DNA from: Rhodospirillales bacterium
GTDB taxonomy: Bacteria; Pseudomonadota; Alphaproteobacteria; Reyranellales; Reyranellaceae
Reading direction: 5' to 3'
DNA length: 64,000 bases
Assembly: GCA_016185145.1 (NCBI GenBank)
Contig: JACPOB010000072.1
Span: 39,560 to 103,559 of the forward strand
The notes below the pieces were generated by a model. That model was given only the letters and a program-made list of their open reading frames with translations, did no database searches and was not told where the DNA came from. Both the position numbers and the translations under genes were made by a program. Positions 44,928-52,710 of the stretch are shown one piece after another. How positions within the stretch are numbered: position 1 is the stretch's first letter; the number at the start of each line of letters is the position of its first letter.

Positions 44928-45926
44928 ATGGCTGAGATCAATCCCCGTGGTGGCGCCATCCAGGGCAAGGTCATGGGTCACTTCTTCGGCCTGTTCCACG
45001 GCTGCACCCAGCAGCATTTCCAGAAGATCGTCGCCAGCGCGCCCTTCGACCGTTGCAACCTGCTGATCCTCGCCTTTCTCGGCATAAACCAGAGGGCCGA
45101 TGGCGCGTGGGTCCCTGTCTTGACGAACGGACGGGACAACTGCTTCAACGGCGGACGGGCAAAGGCCGGCGATACGGATGAGGATCGCATCAAGCTGGTT
45201 ATGGACACGGCGCGGGCTGCCAACCGCGACGTCAAGATCCTGATCTCATTCGGGTATTGCAACGAAGTGATCATGGCATCGAAATCGCCGGAAGCATTTG
45301 CCAATGGCCTGGCGGCAATTGTGCAGAAGTACGGTCTGGACGGCTTCGACATCGATTGGGAGCAGCAAGGCAAGCTGGATCTCGATGGTTTCACGTCCTC
45401 CCACTTTGCGACTTTGATGGACCATGTGACCGCCGCGCTCCGCAAGGTCGTAGCTCAGCCGATCCTCACGATCTGTCCGGCCATCGTCTACGCAGGGAGC
45501 GCGACCGACCCTTTGATGGACCGCACAGTCCTCGGCAAATTCACCTACGTCATGCCGCAGACCTATCAGCACGGCGGCATCGGCACGAGAGCTGACGACT
45601 ACGCACTTAAGTTGGGCGGGTACAGCAACATCGTCTACGGCATAAACGGAGAAGGCTACGTAAACCCTCCCACGTGGGATCCTCTTCAGGTGCCGGACGA
45701 CCCCCGATCCAGCTGGCAGAAGGCGATCAGCAGCAACGCGGCGGGCGTTTTCTCGTGGCGCCTCGACACGGACAGTATGCGCCAGGCGACGGCCCACGAG
45801 TGCGATACGACGTGCGCGGCCGGCGAGTGCGACCTGGAAGGCGACCTGCAGTTGCCGACATACGCGACCGCCAAGGCGATGTGGCAATTGATGCTCGGCC
45901 ACCGTGACGGGGCTCACGCCGAATGA
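44928..45926 (+). CDS. GH18-fold (chitinase-like) protein
   Basis: A 332-residue TIM-barrel protein with the GH18 catalytic signature DGFDIDWE, Glu145 being the expected acid/base and Asp141/Asp143 its partners. The earlier strand DVKILISFGY takes the place of the SxGG motif. Later barrel strands are KFTYVMPQTYQHGG and AAGVFSWRLDTDSM. There is no signal peptide, so it is cytoplasmic unless exported otherwise. Five cysteines, several of them near the C-terminus (ECDTTCAAGECDLEGD), are unusual. It could hydrolyse beta-1,4-GlcNAc-containing oligosaccharides imported by the preceding transporter. Confidence 0.85.
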   Translation: MAEINPRGGAIQGKVMGHFFGLFHGCTQQHFQKIVASAPFDRCNLLILAFLGINQRADGAWVPVLTNGRDNCFNGGRAKAGDTDEDRIKLVMDTARAANRDVKILISFGYCNEVIMASKSPEAFANGLAAIVQKYGLDGFDIDWEQQGKLDLDGFTSSHFATLMDHVTAALRKVVAQPILTICPAIVYAGSATDPLMDRTVLGKFTYVMPQTYQHGGIGTRADDYALKLGGYSNIVYGINGEGYVNPPTWDPLQVPDDPRSSWQKAISSNAAGVFSWRLDTDSMRQATAHECDTTCAAGECDLEGDLQLPTYATAKAMWQLMLGHRDGAHAE

Positions 45927-46125
45927 ATGACGCCACGGTTGCGCCGCATTTCGGCCTTGAAACGCGACCCCACGTGGCCAAAAAGCCCAAATCCAGTCGA
46001 AAAAAATGCCAAGAGCGCATCCGATAATTCAACCAATGGCTTACAGCGCAACACTCATCCTCGAGCTGCGTTGACAGGCAGATGGCATTGAAATGCCTGG
46101 TGTGAACAGAACCGGAGCGTGTGTC

Positions 46126-46401
46126 ATGGATCGGTTTGCCCTTGAAGGCGGTCTGCGCGAAGCGTGCGAGCGGGTGGTGGCCGGGCAGCGCGCCGTGCTG
46201 GAACAGCGTGTCCAGATCCGTGAGCTCGAACAATGCGGCCACGACGCCGCGACGGCCAGGGCATTGCTGCGGATCTACGAGCAGTCGCAGGCGACGAACA
46301 TCGTGGATCGCAACCGCCTCTACCGCGAGTTCACGATCGCGGCGGCCGACGATCGCGTCCTCTTTGACGACGACATCATCGACTATCAGCTCGCGGCGTA
46401 G
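46126..46401 (+). CDS. Hypothetical protein, 91 residues
   Basis: A small, mostly helical and charged protein (GLREACERVVAGQRAVLEQR, then DAATARALLRIYEQSQATNI) with no membrane segment. ATG 46126 has CGGAG eight bases upstream. TTGACA at 46071-46076 is a possible -35 box, but the matching -10 is poor. The sequence resembles small helical proteins common in Rhizobiales whose function is unknown. Its last 16 bases overlap the end of the convergent uup gene. Confidence 0.65.
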   Translation: MDRFALEGGLREACERVVAGQRAVLEQRVQIRELEQCGHDAATARALLRIYEQSQATNIVDRNRLYREFTIAAADDRVLFDDDIIDYQLAA

Positions 46402-48200
46402 CGCTCGAGCTCTTCACGCAGCATCTCGAGTTCCAGCCACTCGGTCTCCGCTGCTTCGACCTCCGCCTGAGCGGCGGTGAGCCGCGCCGTCCTGGCCGCG
46501 AAGGCTGCCGGGTCGCGGCGATAGAGGTCGGGATCGGCCAGCGCCTGCTGCAGGTTCGCGATCTCCGCCTGCAAGGCCTCAATCTTCTTCGGCAGCCCGG
46601 CCAGCGCGCGTTCGCGCTTGTAGCCCAGCCGCTGCCGCGGAGCGCTCTCCCGCACCGCCGCCTTCTCCTTGCGGACGGGCGCCGCGGCATCGGCCGCTGT
46701 CTCACGCGGCCCACGCTGCACGACGTAGTCGCTGTAGCCGCCGGCATACTCGATCGCCGTACCGTCGCCCTCCATGGCGATGGTCGAGGTCACCAGCCGG
46801 TCGAGGAAGTCGCGGTCGTGGCTGACCAGCAGGACGGTGCCGTCGTAGTCCGACAGCGCCTCCTGCAGCAGGTCGAGCGTATCGGCATCGAGGTCGTTGG
46901 TCGGCTCGTCGAGCACCAAGAGGTTGGACGGCGCGGCAAGCGCCTTGGCGAGCAGCAGGCGGTTGCGCTCGCCACCCGAGAGGGTACGCACCGGCTGGCG
47001 CGCCTGCTCGTCGCGGAACAGGTATTCGCGCAGGTAGCTCATGACGTGCATCTGCCGGCCGCGCACCAGCAGGTGGTCGTTGCGGTCGGCCAGAATCTCC
47101 CACGGCGTCTTGTCGGGATCGAGCGCGGCGCGGCGCTGGTCGATCACCACGGGCACGAGGTTGGCGCCGAGCTTCACCGAGCCGGTATCGGGCAAAAGCT
47201 CGCCGATCAGCATGCGCAAGAGCGTCGTCTTGCCGGCGCCGTTGGGGCCGATCAGGCCGATGCGGTCGCGGCGGAAGATGCGGGTCGAGAAGTTCTCGAC
47301 GATGGTGCGCTCGCCAAAACGCTTGGAGATGTTGCGCGCAGTGATGGCGAGGGCGCCCGATTGCTCGGCCTGGCCGACCTCGATGGTGGCGCGGCCGGTC
47401 GGGCCGATCTGCTGGCGACGCTGCTTGCGGAGCTCGCCCAGCTGGCGCAGGCGGCCTTCGTTGCGCGTGCGCCGGGCGCGAATGCTCTTGCCCGCCCATT
47501 CCGTCTCGCGCTCGATCAGGCGATCGAGCTTGTGCCTCTCGGTCGCCTCGCGCTCGAGGATGCCTGTCGACCAAGCCTCGAACTCGGCATAGCCCCTGTC
47601 GAGGCGACGCACGATGCCGCGGTCGAGCCACAGCACGGCGCGGCTGAGGTTCGCGAGGAAGCGCCGGTCGTGGCTCACCAGCACATAGGCGCCCTTCCAC
47701 GCGGAAAGCTTCTCCTCCAGCCATTCGATGGTCGGCAGGTCGAGATGGTTGGTGGGCTCGTCGAGCAGCAGCACGTCGGGCTCGGCCACCAAGGCGCGGG
47801 CGATCGCGGCGCGGCGCGCCTCGCCGCCCGACAGCTCGGCTGGGTTCTTGCCGCCGTCGAGCTTCACCTCGGCCAGCAACGCGGCGACGCGATAATCGGA
47901 CGGTCCCAGCGCGTCGGCGAGGGCGGCAGCGACGTAGTGGCCGACGGTCGGATGGCCGGTGAAATCCGGCTCCTGCGGCAGAGTCGCCACGGTGGCGCCG
48001 GGCTGGGCGAATCGCGTGCCGGAATCGGCGATCGGTTCGCCCGCCAGGATCTTCAGCAGGGTCGACTTGCCCGCCCCGTTGCGGCCGACCAGGCTCAACC
48101 GCTCGCCCGGCGCGATGCCGAGCTCGACGCCGTCGAGGATGGTCTGGTCGCCCAGGTGGTAGCGGATGCCGGCGAGGGCCAGGAGGGGTGGTTCGGCCAT
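46386..48200 (-). CDS. uup: ABC-F ATPase, Uup-like
   Basis: A 604-residue cytoplasmic ABC-F protein with two ATPase domains and no membrane part. Domain 1 has SLVGRNGAGKSTLLKILAGE, LSGGEARRAAIARAL and VLLLDEPTNHLDLPTIEWLE. Domain 2 has GLIGPNGAGKTTLLRMLIGE, LSGGERNRLLLAKAL and LLVLDEPTNDLDADTLDLL. The linker is the charged helical segment WAGKSIRARRTRNEGRLRQL. The C-terminal coiled coil (LPKKIEALQAEIANLQQALA) is the Uup-type DNA- or ribosome-binding tail. ATG 48200 is chosen; the extension to 48263 is not conserved. Confidence 0.93.
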   Translation of the reverse strand: MAEPPLLALAGIRYHLGDQTILDGVELGIAPGERLSLVGRNGAGKSTLLKILAGEPIADSGTRFAQPGATVATLPQEPDFTGHPTVGHYVAAALADALGPSDYRVAALLAEVKLDGGKNPAELSGGEARRAAIARALVAEPDVLLLDEPTNHLDLPTIEWLEEKLSAWKGAYVLVSHDRRFLANLSRAVLWLDRGIVRRLDRGYAEFEAWSTGILEREATERHKLDRLIERETEWAGKSIRARRTRNEGRLRQLGELRKQRRQQIGPTGRATIEVGQAEQSGALAITARNISKRFGERTIVENFSTRIFRRDRIGLIGPNGAGKTTLLRMLIGELLPDTGSVKLGANLVPVVIDQRRAALDPDKTPWEILADRNDHLLVRGRQMHVMSYLREYLFRDEQARQPVRTLSGGERNRLLLAKALAAPSNLLVLDEPTNDLDADTLDLLQEALSDYDGTVLLVSHDRDFLDRLVTSTIAMEGDGTAIEYAGGYSDYVVQRGPRETAADAAAPVRKEKAAVRESAPRQRLGYKRERALAGLPKKIEALQAEIANLQQALADPDLYRRDPAAFAARTARLTAAQAEVEAAETEWLELEMLREELERYAAS

Positions 48201-48280
48201 TCTTGATTTGATCTGCAGCGCGCTAAATGGCCGAAGCTGTCCACATCGGCAAGGATAACTCACAGGGGTAGGATTGCGTC

Positions 48281-49213
48281 ATGCTACGGGCGGTGGGGGA
48301 GCCGAGACGGATCGAACGCGCCATCAAGCGCCTGCAGGGCGCGTTGAAGGGTATTCCCTCACGGGGCGTGCGGCTCACCTGGCGCGGCGGCGAACTGCGC
48401 ACCACCATCCACTGGGCGCGCGACGACGCCTACTGGTGGGCATTCGAGCCCAGGCCGGCGCGCGACGCGCTGCTGCTGGGCCATGCGCCCGATGCACCGA
48501 CCAAGCGCGAGAGCATCACCTGCGAGATCAACCTGCCGCGCGCCGGCGCCGACCGGAGGGTCGCAGGCATCATTGCCGCCGACGAACGCGGCGCACTCTA
48601 TCTCTGCCACTCCGGCCGCATGGGCGGTTCGCGGCCGGGCCAGCGCAAGTCGGGCTTCCGCGAGTTTCTGGGCGACGGCGTGTGGCGCAAGCTCGGCTGG
48701 CCGGACGGCGAGGAGACCGAGGCGCTGGTCATCGCCCCGCTCGACAGTCCGCGCCTCACGCGACTGCTGGGCCAGTTCGTCGATGCGGTGCGCCGTTTCA
48801 AGGCGGGTGAGCCGCCGACGGCGCGCACCGGCCTCTGCGTCGAACCCGCGATCGTCGATTCGGCGATGGCGGCGTGCGACCGGCGGCTGGTCGACGTGGC
48901 GCTGCACGAGGAGCTCGCCAAGCGCGGGCTGTTCGGCGGCGTGGAAGATCTCTTCTCGCTGCGCGGCGAGCGGCCGCAGCCGCTGTTCGCCCTGGTGGCC
49001 AACGGCCGGCCCGAAGAGCTCGCCATGGCGGTGGGTTCGCTGTCGCTCGCCTCGGCGCGCGGCGGACCCGACGTGCGGCCGATCCTGGTGGCGCCGGCGG
49101 CGCTGGCCGATCCCGATTCCGACGCCTTGCAGGCCCTGCCCTTCGCCTTCGTGCGCTTCCGCTGGCGCGGCGCCCGGGCGGTGTTCGATGGACTGGACGA
49201 CGCGCTGGAATGA
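48281..49213 (+). CDS. Hypothetical protein, 310 residues
   Basis: A soluble protein I cannot place in a family. A distinctive region is IIAADERGALYLCHSGRMGG followed by SRPGQRKSGFREFLG (residues about 95-130), Gly- and Arg-rich, possibly a nucleic-acid or nucleotide-binding loop. The rest is alternating strands and helices with VDVALHEELAKRGLFGGVED near the middle. It is divergent from uup with 80 bp between, and is followed directly by a family G repeat that begins at its stop codon. Codon use looks native. Confidence 0.6.
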   Translation: MLRAVGEPRRIERAIKRLQGALKGIPSRGVRLTWRGGELRTTIHWARDDAYWWAFEPRPARDALLLGHAPDAPTKRESITCEINLPRAGADRRVAGIIAADERGALYLCHSGRMGGSRPGQRKSGFREFLGDGVWRKLGWPDGEETEALVIAPLDSPRLTRLLGQFVDAVRRFKAGEPPTARTGLCVEPAIVDSAMAACDRRLVDVALHEELAKRGLFGGVEDLFSLRGERPQPLFALVANGRPEELAMAVGSLSLASARGGPDVRPILVAPAALADPDSDALQALPFAFVRFRWRGARAVFDGLDDALE

Positions 49214-49349
49214 CTTCCTCCCCATCGCGCGTCGCGCGATGGGGAGGTGCCCGCGCAGCGGGCGGAGGGGTCATGGGCACCCGCACTGTTGCCCTTGACC
49301 CCTCCGGCCCTTACGGGCCACCTCCCCACGCGTAGCGTGGGGAGGAAGT
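49214..49349. repeat. Palindromic intergenic element, family G
   Basis: The outer arms CTTCCTCCCCATCGCGCG and CGTGGGGAGGAAG and inner arms GGCGGAGGGGTCATGGG and TTGACCCCTCCGGCC match the element at 37416-37547. The right end, GGGGAGGAAGTAAC, is immediately followed by the ATG of the DUF1491 gene and can serve as its Shine-Dalgarno. Confidence 0.92.
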
Positions 49350-49352
49350 AAC

Positions 49353-49688
49353 ATGGTGATGGGCCTGACGACCGGACTGTGGGTGAGCGCGCAGGTGCGC
49401 CTGTGCGACCGCGCCTTCATCCCGGCCACCGTGGTGCGGCGCGGCGATCCCGATGCCGGCACGGTGCTGCTCAAGATCAACCGCTTCGAGGCAGGCGTCA
49501 CGGTCTACACCCAGGCAAGCTCGATGGATGACGGTCCGGCGTGGAGCCGCGGCACCGGCCCCAGCCCGGTGCCCGAAGCCGAGGCCGATGCCTACATCGC
49601 CCGCCAGGTCGCGCGCGATCCCGACGTGTGGGTCCTCGAGATCGAGGACCGCAAGGGGCAGTACCAGCTCGACGGCAAGGTGGTTTAA
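49353..49688 (+). CDS. DUF1491-family protein
   Basis: A 111-residue protein of the alphaproteobacterial DUF1491 family, of unknown function. The start LTTGLWVSAQVRLCDRAFIP and the core VVRRGDPDAGTVLLKINRFE, then VPEAEADAYIARQVARDPDV and WVLEIEDRKGQYQLDG, are its usual pattern. The ATG at 49353 lies directly after a palindromic element whose GGGGAGGAAG is at the right distance to serve as ribosome-binding site; ATG 49359 is also in frame. It is upstream of, but 186 bp away from, the MNIO operon. Confidence 0.85.
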   Translation: MVMGLTTGLWVSAQVRLCDRAFIPATVVRRGDPDAGTVLLKINRFEAGVTVYTQASSMDDGPAWSRGTGPSPVPEAEADAYIARQVARDPDVWVLEIEDRKGQYQLDGKVV

Positions 49689-49874
49689 GACGCCGACAGA
49701 TATGCAACCACCCAGACCTTCAAGGTGGGCTTTGCCACAGATTGCAGCCGGCCCGGGCGTGTAGGTCTACGCTGCGCACCAATGCGGCAAAGAGCGCTTG
49801 CAGCATTGTGAAATGCATCTCGAGCATCGTTGTCGCTTGGCAGGGGCGCAGGCACTTCAACAACGGAGCGTCAC

Positions 49875-50120
49875 ATGTCCAAAGACAAGATTGCGGAAAT
49901 TCAGCTCGTTCGCGACGGCGTGCAGCCGGTCCTGAAGGTCACCGTGCCGAAGGGCACCAAGCTTTCCGATACGCTCAAGCTTCAGCCCCAGCTCTCGGAC
50001 ATCCTCGGCAAGCTCAAGGGCTGCCTGCCGTGCAACTCCGGCGTTCCGATCTGGTTCCAGGAGCGCGAGGAGATCGAGAACCTGGTGAAGATCGACCTCG
50101 GCACGATGAAGCGTATGTAA
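49875..50120 (+). CDS. Candidate MNIO substrate peptide with central CLPCNSG motif
   Basis: An 81-residue protein, with ATG preceded by CGGAG. Residues 1-45 look like a folded or leader region (QLVRDGVQPVLKVTVPKGTK). The motif GCLPCNSGVPIWFQ holds the only two cysteines, Cys50 and Cys53. An acidic tail (EREEIENLVKIDLGT) follows. It lies 13 bp before a DUF692/MNIO gene and is the first gene of a three-gene operon, the position usually held by the precursor peptide. MNIO enzymes oxidise cysteine or nearby residues of such peptides. The core being central rather than C-terminal is unusual; a small thiol protein is the alternative. Confidence 0.7.
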   Translation: MSKDKIAEIQLVRDGVQPVLKVTVPKGTKLSDTLKLQPQLSDILGKLKGCLPCNSGVPIWFQEREEIENLVKIDLGTMKRM

Positions 50121-50133
50121 CGCGGAGGCAGCC

Positions 50134-51054
50134 ATGCTCGAACTCACGCGACCCGAGATCGGGCATGCCGGGATCGGACGCCTGGGAGCCGGCCAGCCCG
50201 GCGTTGGACTGCTGTTCAACGGCGCGCTGACCGATCTCCTGGACGTCCGGCCCGATGCCGTCGATTTCCTGTCGATCATCCCGGAGCGGTTCTGGCAGGA
50301 CTTCGGCCGCGATCGCGGCGAGCGCTTCGCCCCGCTGCCCGACGAAGTCGCCCTGCTCGACGAACTCGCCCAGCGCCACACGCTGATCGCGCACGGCGTC
50401 GGCCTGTCGATCGCGAGCGGCTCGACCTTCGACGTCGACCACGTGTGCCAGCTCGCCGAGTGGCATCGGCGCTACCGCTTCGCCTGGATCAGCGAGCATC
50501 TCGCGGCGGTACGCGTGCAGACCGAAGTGACGCCCGATCATCACGCCGGCCTCGCCCTGCCGCTCGCCTGGGATCACGACCTGCTCGACATGCTCAGCGA
50601 GCGCGTCAGCCGGGTGCAGGACATGCTGGGCACTCGGCTGCTGCTCGAGAACGGCGTGGTGCACACGCCGGTGCCCGGCTCGGACATGAGCGAGGAGGAT
50701 TTCATGAACGCGCTGGTGCGGCGTACCGGCTGCGGCCTGCTGCTCGACCTGCACAACCTCCACGTCAACGCCGTCAATCTCGGGCTCGACGCCGACCGCT
50801 TCATCAACGGCCTCGACCTCGACGCCATCGGCGAGATCCACGTCGCCGGCGGCAACAGCCTGTTCGGCGCCTATCTCGATTCGCATGCCGGAGCCTGCCC
50901 GTCCGCCGTCTGGGGCCTGCTCGAACGCACCGTGCCGCGCTGCCGCAACCTTGCGGGCGTGACCTTCGAGTTCCACGAGACCTACTTCCCGGGGCTGGGT
51001 GACGACGGCGTGCTCGGGCAGTTGCAACGGATGCGCACCGCGCTCGAGGCCTGA
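50134..51054 (+). CDS. DUF692/MNIO-family multinuclear iron oxidase, divergent member
   Basis: A 306-residue TIM-barrel enzyme of the MNIO (DUF692) family that includes MbnB, TglH and BufB, which modify Cys or other residues of ribosomal peptides. Family positions seen: His87 in AHGVGLSIAS, Glu121-His122 in WISEHLAAV, Glu172-Asn173 in LLLENG, Asp205 and Asn208 in GLLLDLHNLH, His236 in EIHVAGG, Asp249 and His251 in YLDSHAG, and Glu279/Glu282 near the end. Some canonical residues differ: the usual EN of the first motif is replaced in IIPERFW, and AGH by AGG. GGAGG precedes ATG. It is 13 bp after the peptide gene and 11 bp before its partner. Confidence 0.82.
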   Translation: MLELTRPEIGHAGIGRLGAGQPGVGLLFNGALTDLLDVRPDAVDFLSIIPERFWQDFGRDRGERFAPLPDEVALLDELAQRHTLIAHGVGLSIASGSTFDVDHVCQLAEWHRRYRFAWISEHLAAVRVQTEVTPDHHAGLALPLAWDHDLLDMLSERVSRVQDMLGTRLLLENGVVHTPVPGSDMSEEDFMNALVRRTGCGLLLDLHNLHVNAVNLGLDADRFINGLDLDAIGEIHVAGGNSLFGAYLDSHAGACPSAVWGLLERTVPRCRNLAGVTFEFHETYFPGLGDDGVLGQLQRMRTALEA

Positions 51055-51065
51055 GAGGAAACGCC

Positions 51066-51686
51066 ATGTCGATCGCGGAATTCCAGCGCGCCTTCGCCGA
51101 CCTGATCGCCTCGCCCGAGCGCTGCGTCGCCCTGCGCGAGGGCGCCGGGGACGTGCTCGCGGGCTACGACATCACCCGGCGAGAACGCAAGCGGCTCGAG
51201 GCGATGGTCCATCACGAGGCGATGTCGGTGAACTGCTCGCTCTATCGCGTCAACCGGCTGATCCCGGTCTACTCGGTGCTGCCGCACTCCTGCCGCCTGC
51301 TCGGCAACCGGCTGATGGAGGCGCTCGACGCGTTCTGGGCAGCGTCACGTCACGCCACCCTGCAGTACCGTTGGGAATCGTGGCGCTTCGGCCTATGGCT
51401 GGAGGAACGCATCGCCGCGCGCCGGCTGTCGGGCGGTCCGGTCGAGGATGCGATTCGCCTGGAGATGGCGATGTTCGATGTCCAGGCCGCTGCCCGCAGC
51501 GGCAGCGGCGGCAGCCGGCAGCGGGTCGTGCTGCTGCGCTACGATCCCGACGAGCTGCTCGATGAGACCATCCCCGCGGAGGAGCTGCAGCCGCTGGCGA
51601 GCGGCGTCACCGTGCTGATCGATGCGACGGGCAAGCAGCTCTCGGTCCGGCGGATCGACGAGGCGCTCGATGGCAAGGTTGCTTGA
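51066..51686 (+). CDS. Putative MNIO partner protein (MbnC/TglI/DUF2063-like)
   Basis: A 206-residue protein whose N-terminus FQRAFADLIASPERCVALRE, then GYDITRRERKRLEAM, recalls the partner subunits that follow MNIO genes (TglI, MbnC, DUF2063/HvfC types). Such partners recognise the precursor peptide for the enzyme. The middle contains LYRVNRLIPVYSVLPHSCRL, and the C-terminal half has a beta-rich end (QRVVLLRYDPDELLDETIPA). AGAGGAAAC precedes ATG 51066, 11 bp after the MNIO stop. The similarity is by pattern and position rather than any decisive motif, so I leave it unnamed. Confidence 0.65.
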   Translation: MSIAEFQRAFADLIASPERCVALREGAGDVLAGYDITRRERKRLEAMVHHEAMSVNCSLYRVNRLIPVYSVLPHSCRLLGNRLMEALDAFWAASRHATLQYRWESWRFGLWLEERIAARRLSGGPVEDAIRLEMAMFDVQAAARSGSGGSRQRVVLLRYDPDELLDETIPAEELQPLASGVTVLIDATGKQLSVRRIDEALDGKVA

Positions 51687-51690
51687 TCTT

Positions 51691-51755
51691 GCCGGAGCGC
51701 GGACCTCCAGGTCCGCATCATTCTCATGAGCGGACCTGGAGGTCCGCGCTCCGGC
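51691..51755. repeat. Palindromic intergenic element, family C
   Basis: GCCGGAGCGCGGACCTCCAG faces its complement CTGGAGGTCCGCGCTCCGGC in a near-perfect palindrome. It lies right after the third MNIO operon gene and before the convergent nlpD-like gene, so it can act as a hairpin for both transcripts. Confidence 0.92.
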
Positions 51756-51765
51756 AAGCGCACCA

Positions 51766-52665
51766 TCACTGAGCCGGCAGCACCGTCATCGGATCGACGG
51801 TCTTGCTGCCGCCGCGGCGGACTTCGAAGTGGAGCCGCGGGCTTGCGGCGCCGCCGGAATTGCCGGCCTTGGCGATGGTCTGGCCCTTCTTCACGGTGTC
51901 GCCCTTCTTGACCAGCAACGCCTCGTTGTTGCCGTAGGCGGTGATGTAACCGCCCGGGTGTTGCACCAGGAGCAGGTTGCCGAGATGGGCGACGTCGCTG
52001 CCGGCATAGATCACGGTGCCGCCGTCGGCCGCCTTCACGGGGTCGCCGGTGGTGGCCTGGATGTCGATGCCGTCATTCTTCTGGCCGCCCTGGCCGGTGC
52101 CGTAGGGCGTCAGCACCTTGCCGTTCAGAGGCCACGCGAAGCGCGGCGGCGGCGGCGTGGCGGCGACCGTCGCTTCGGTCTTGCTCGCGGTCTTGCTCTC
52201 GACCTTGCTAGACTCGGCGGCGGGCGGACTGAGCGGCGTCGGCTGACCGGCGGCCGTCTTGTGCTCCGTGGGCGGCGGCAGGTTATCGCGCTTGACCGGG
52301 CCAGGCGGCGTAGGCGCGGCAGCCTGGGTGGCGCCGCCCGTGCTGTCGGCCACGAACCGGGCGCCCGGCAGTTCGAGATACTGGCCGACCTTCAGCGTGT
52401 AGGGCGCCTTGAGCTTGTTGCGGTCGATGATGGTCTGCGAGGGCACGCCGTAGCGCTGCGAGATGCCGTCGACCGTGTCCTTTTCGTTCACGACATAGAC
52501 GGCAACGGCATTGGGACCAGCGCCGGAGCCGGGATATTCCATGGTCCCGCCTTTGGGACCGAAGATGTTCGAGCAGGCGCCGAGCGCGACCGAGAGCGCC
52601 GCCGTTGTACCCAGCGTGCGCATCCAGCCGGCCCATCGCGAGGGGTAGCGAGGGGCTCTTTTCAT
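51766..52665 (-). CDS. nlpD: NlpD-like lipoprotein with LysM and degenerate LytM (M23) domain
   Basis: A 299-residue lipoprotein. The lipobox ALSVALGACSN places the acylated Cys at about residue 31. A LysM domain follows (VYVVNEKDTVDGISQRYGVP), then a Pro/Ala-rich linker, then an M23 fold starting FAWPLNGKVLTPYG. The LytM zinc site is degenerate: the usual first His is Asn in KNDGIDIQ and the next His is lost in YITAYGNN, leaving only RLHFEVR. This matches NlpD/EnvC-type amidase activators rather than active endopeptidases. It would help daughter-cell separation. It is normally next to pcm but here is separated by the UGSC locus. Confidence 0.88.
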   Translation of the reverse strand: MKRAPRYPSRWAGWMRTLGTTAALSVALGACSNIFGPKGGTMEYPGSGAGPNAVAVYVVNEKDTVDGISQRYGVPSQTIIDRNKLKAPYTLKVGQYLELPGARFVADSTGGATQAAAPTPPGPVKRDNLPPPTEHKTAAGQPTPLSPPAAESSKVESKTASKTEATVAATPPPPRFAWPLNGKVLTPYGTGQGGQKNDGIDIQATTGDPVKAADGGTVIYAGSDVAHLGNLLLVQHPGGYITAYGNNEALLVKKGDTVKKGQTIAKAGNSGGAASPRLHFEVRRGGSKTVDPMTVLPAQ

Positions 52666-52710
52666 GGACCCATTGTACTGCATCACGATTCCGGCGGGAA
52701 TCGGGCTAAT

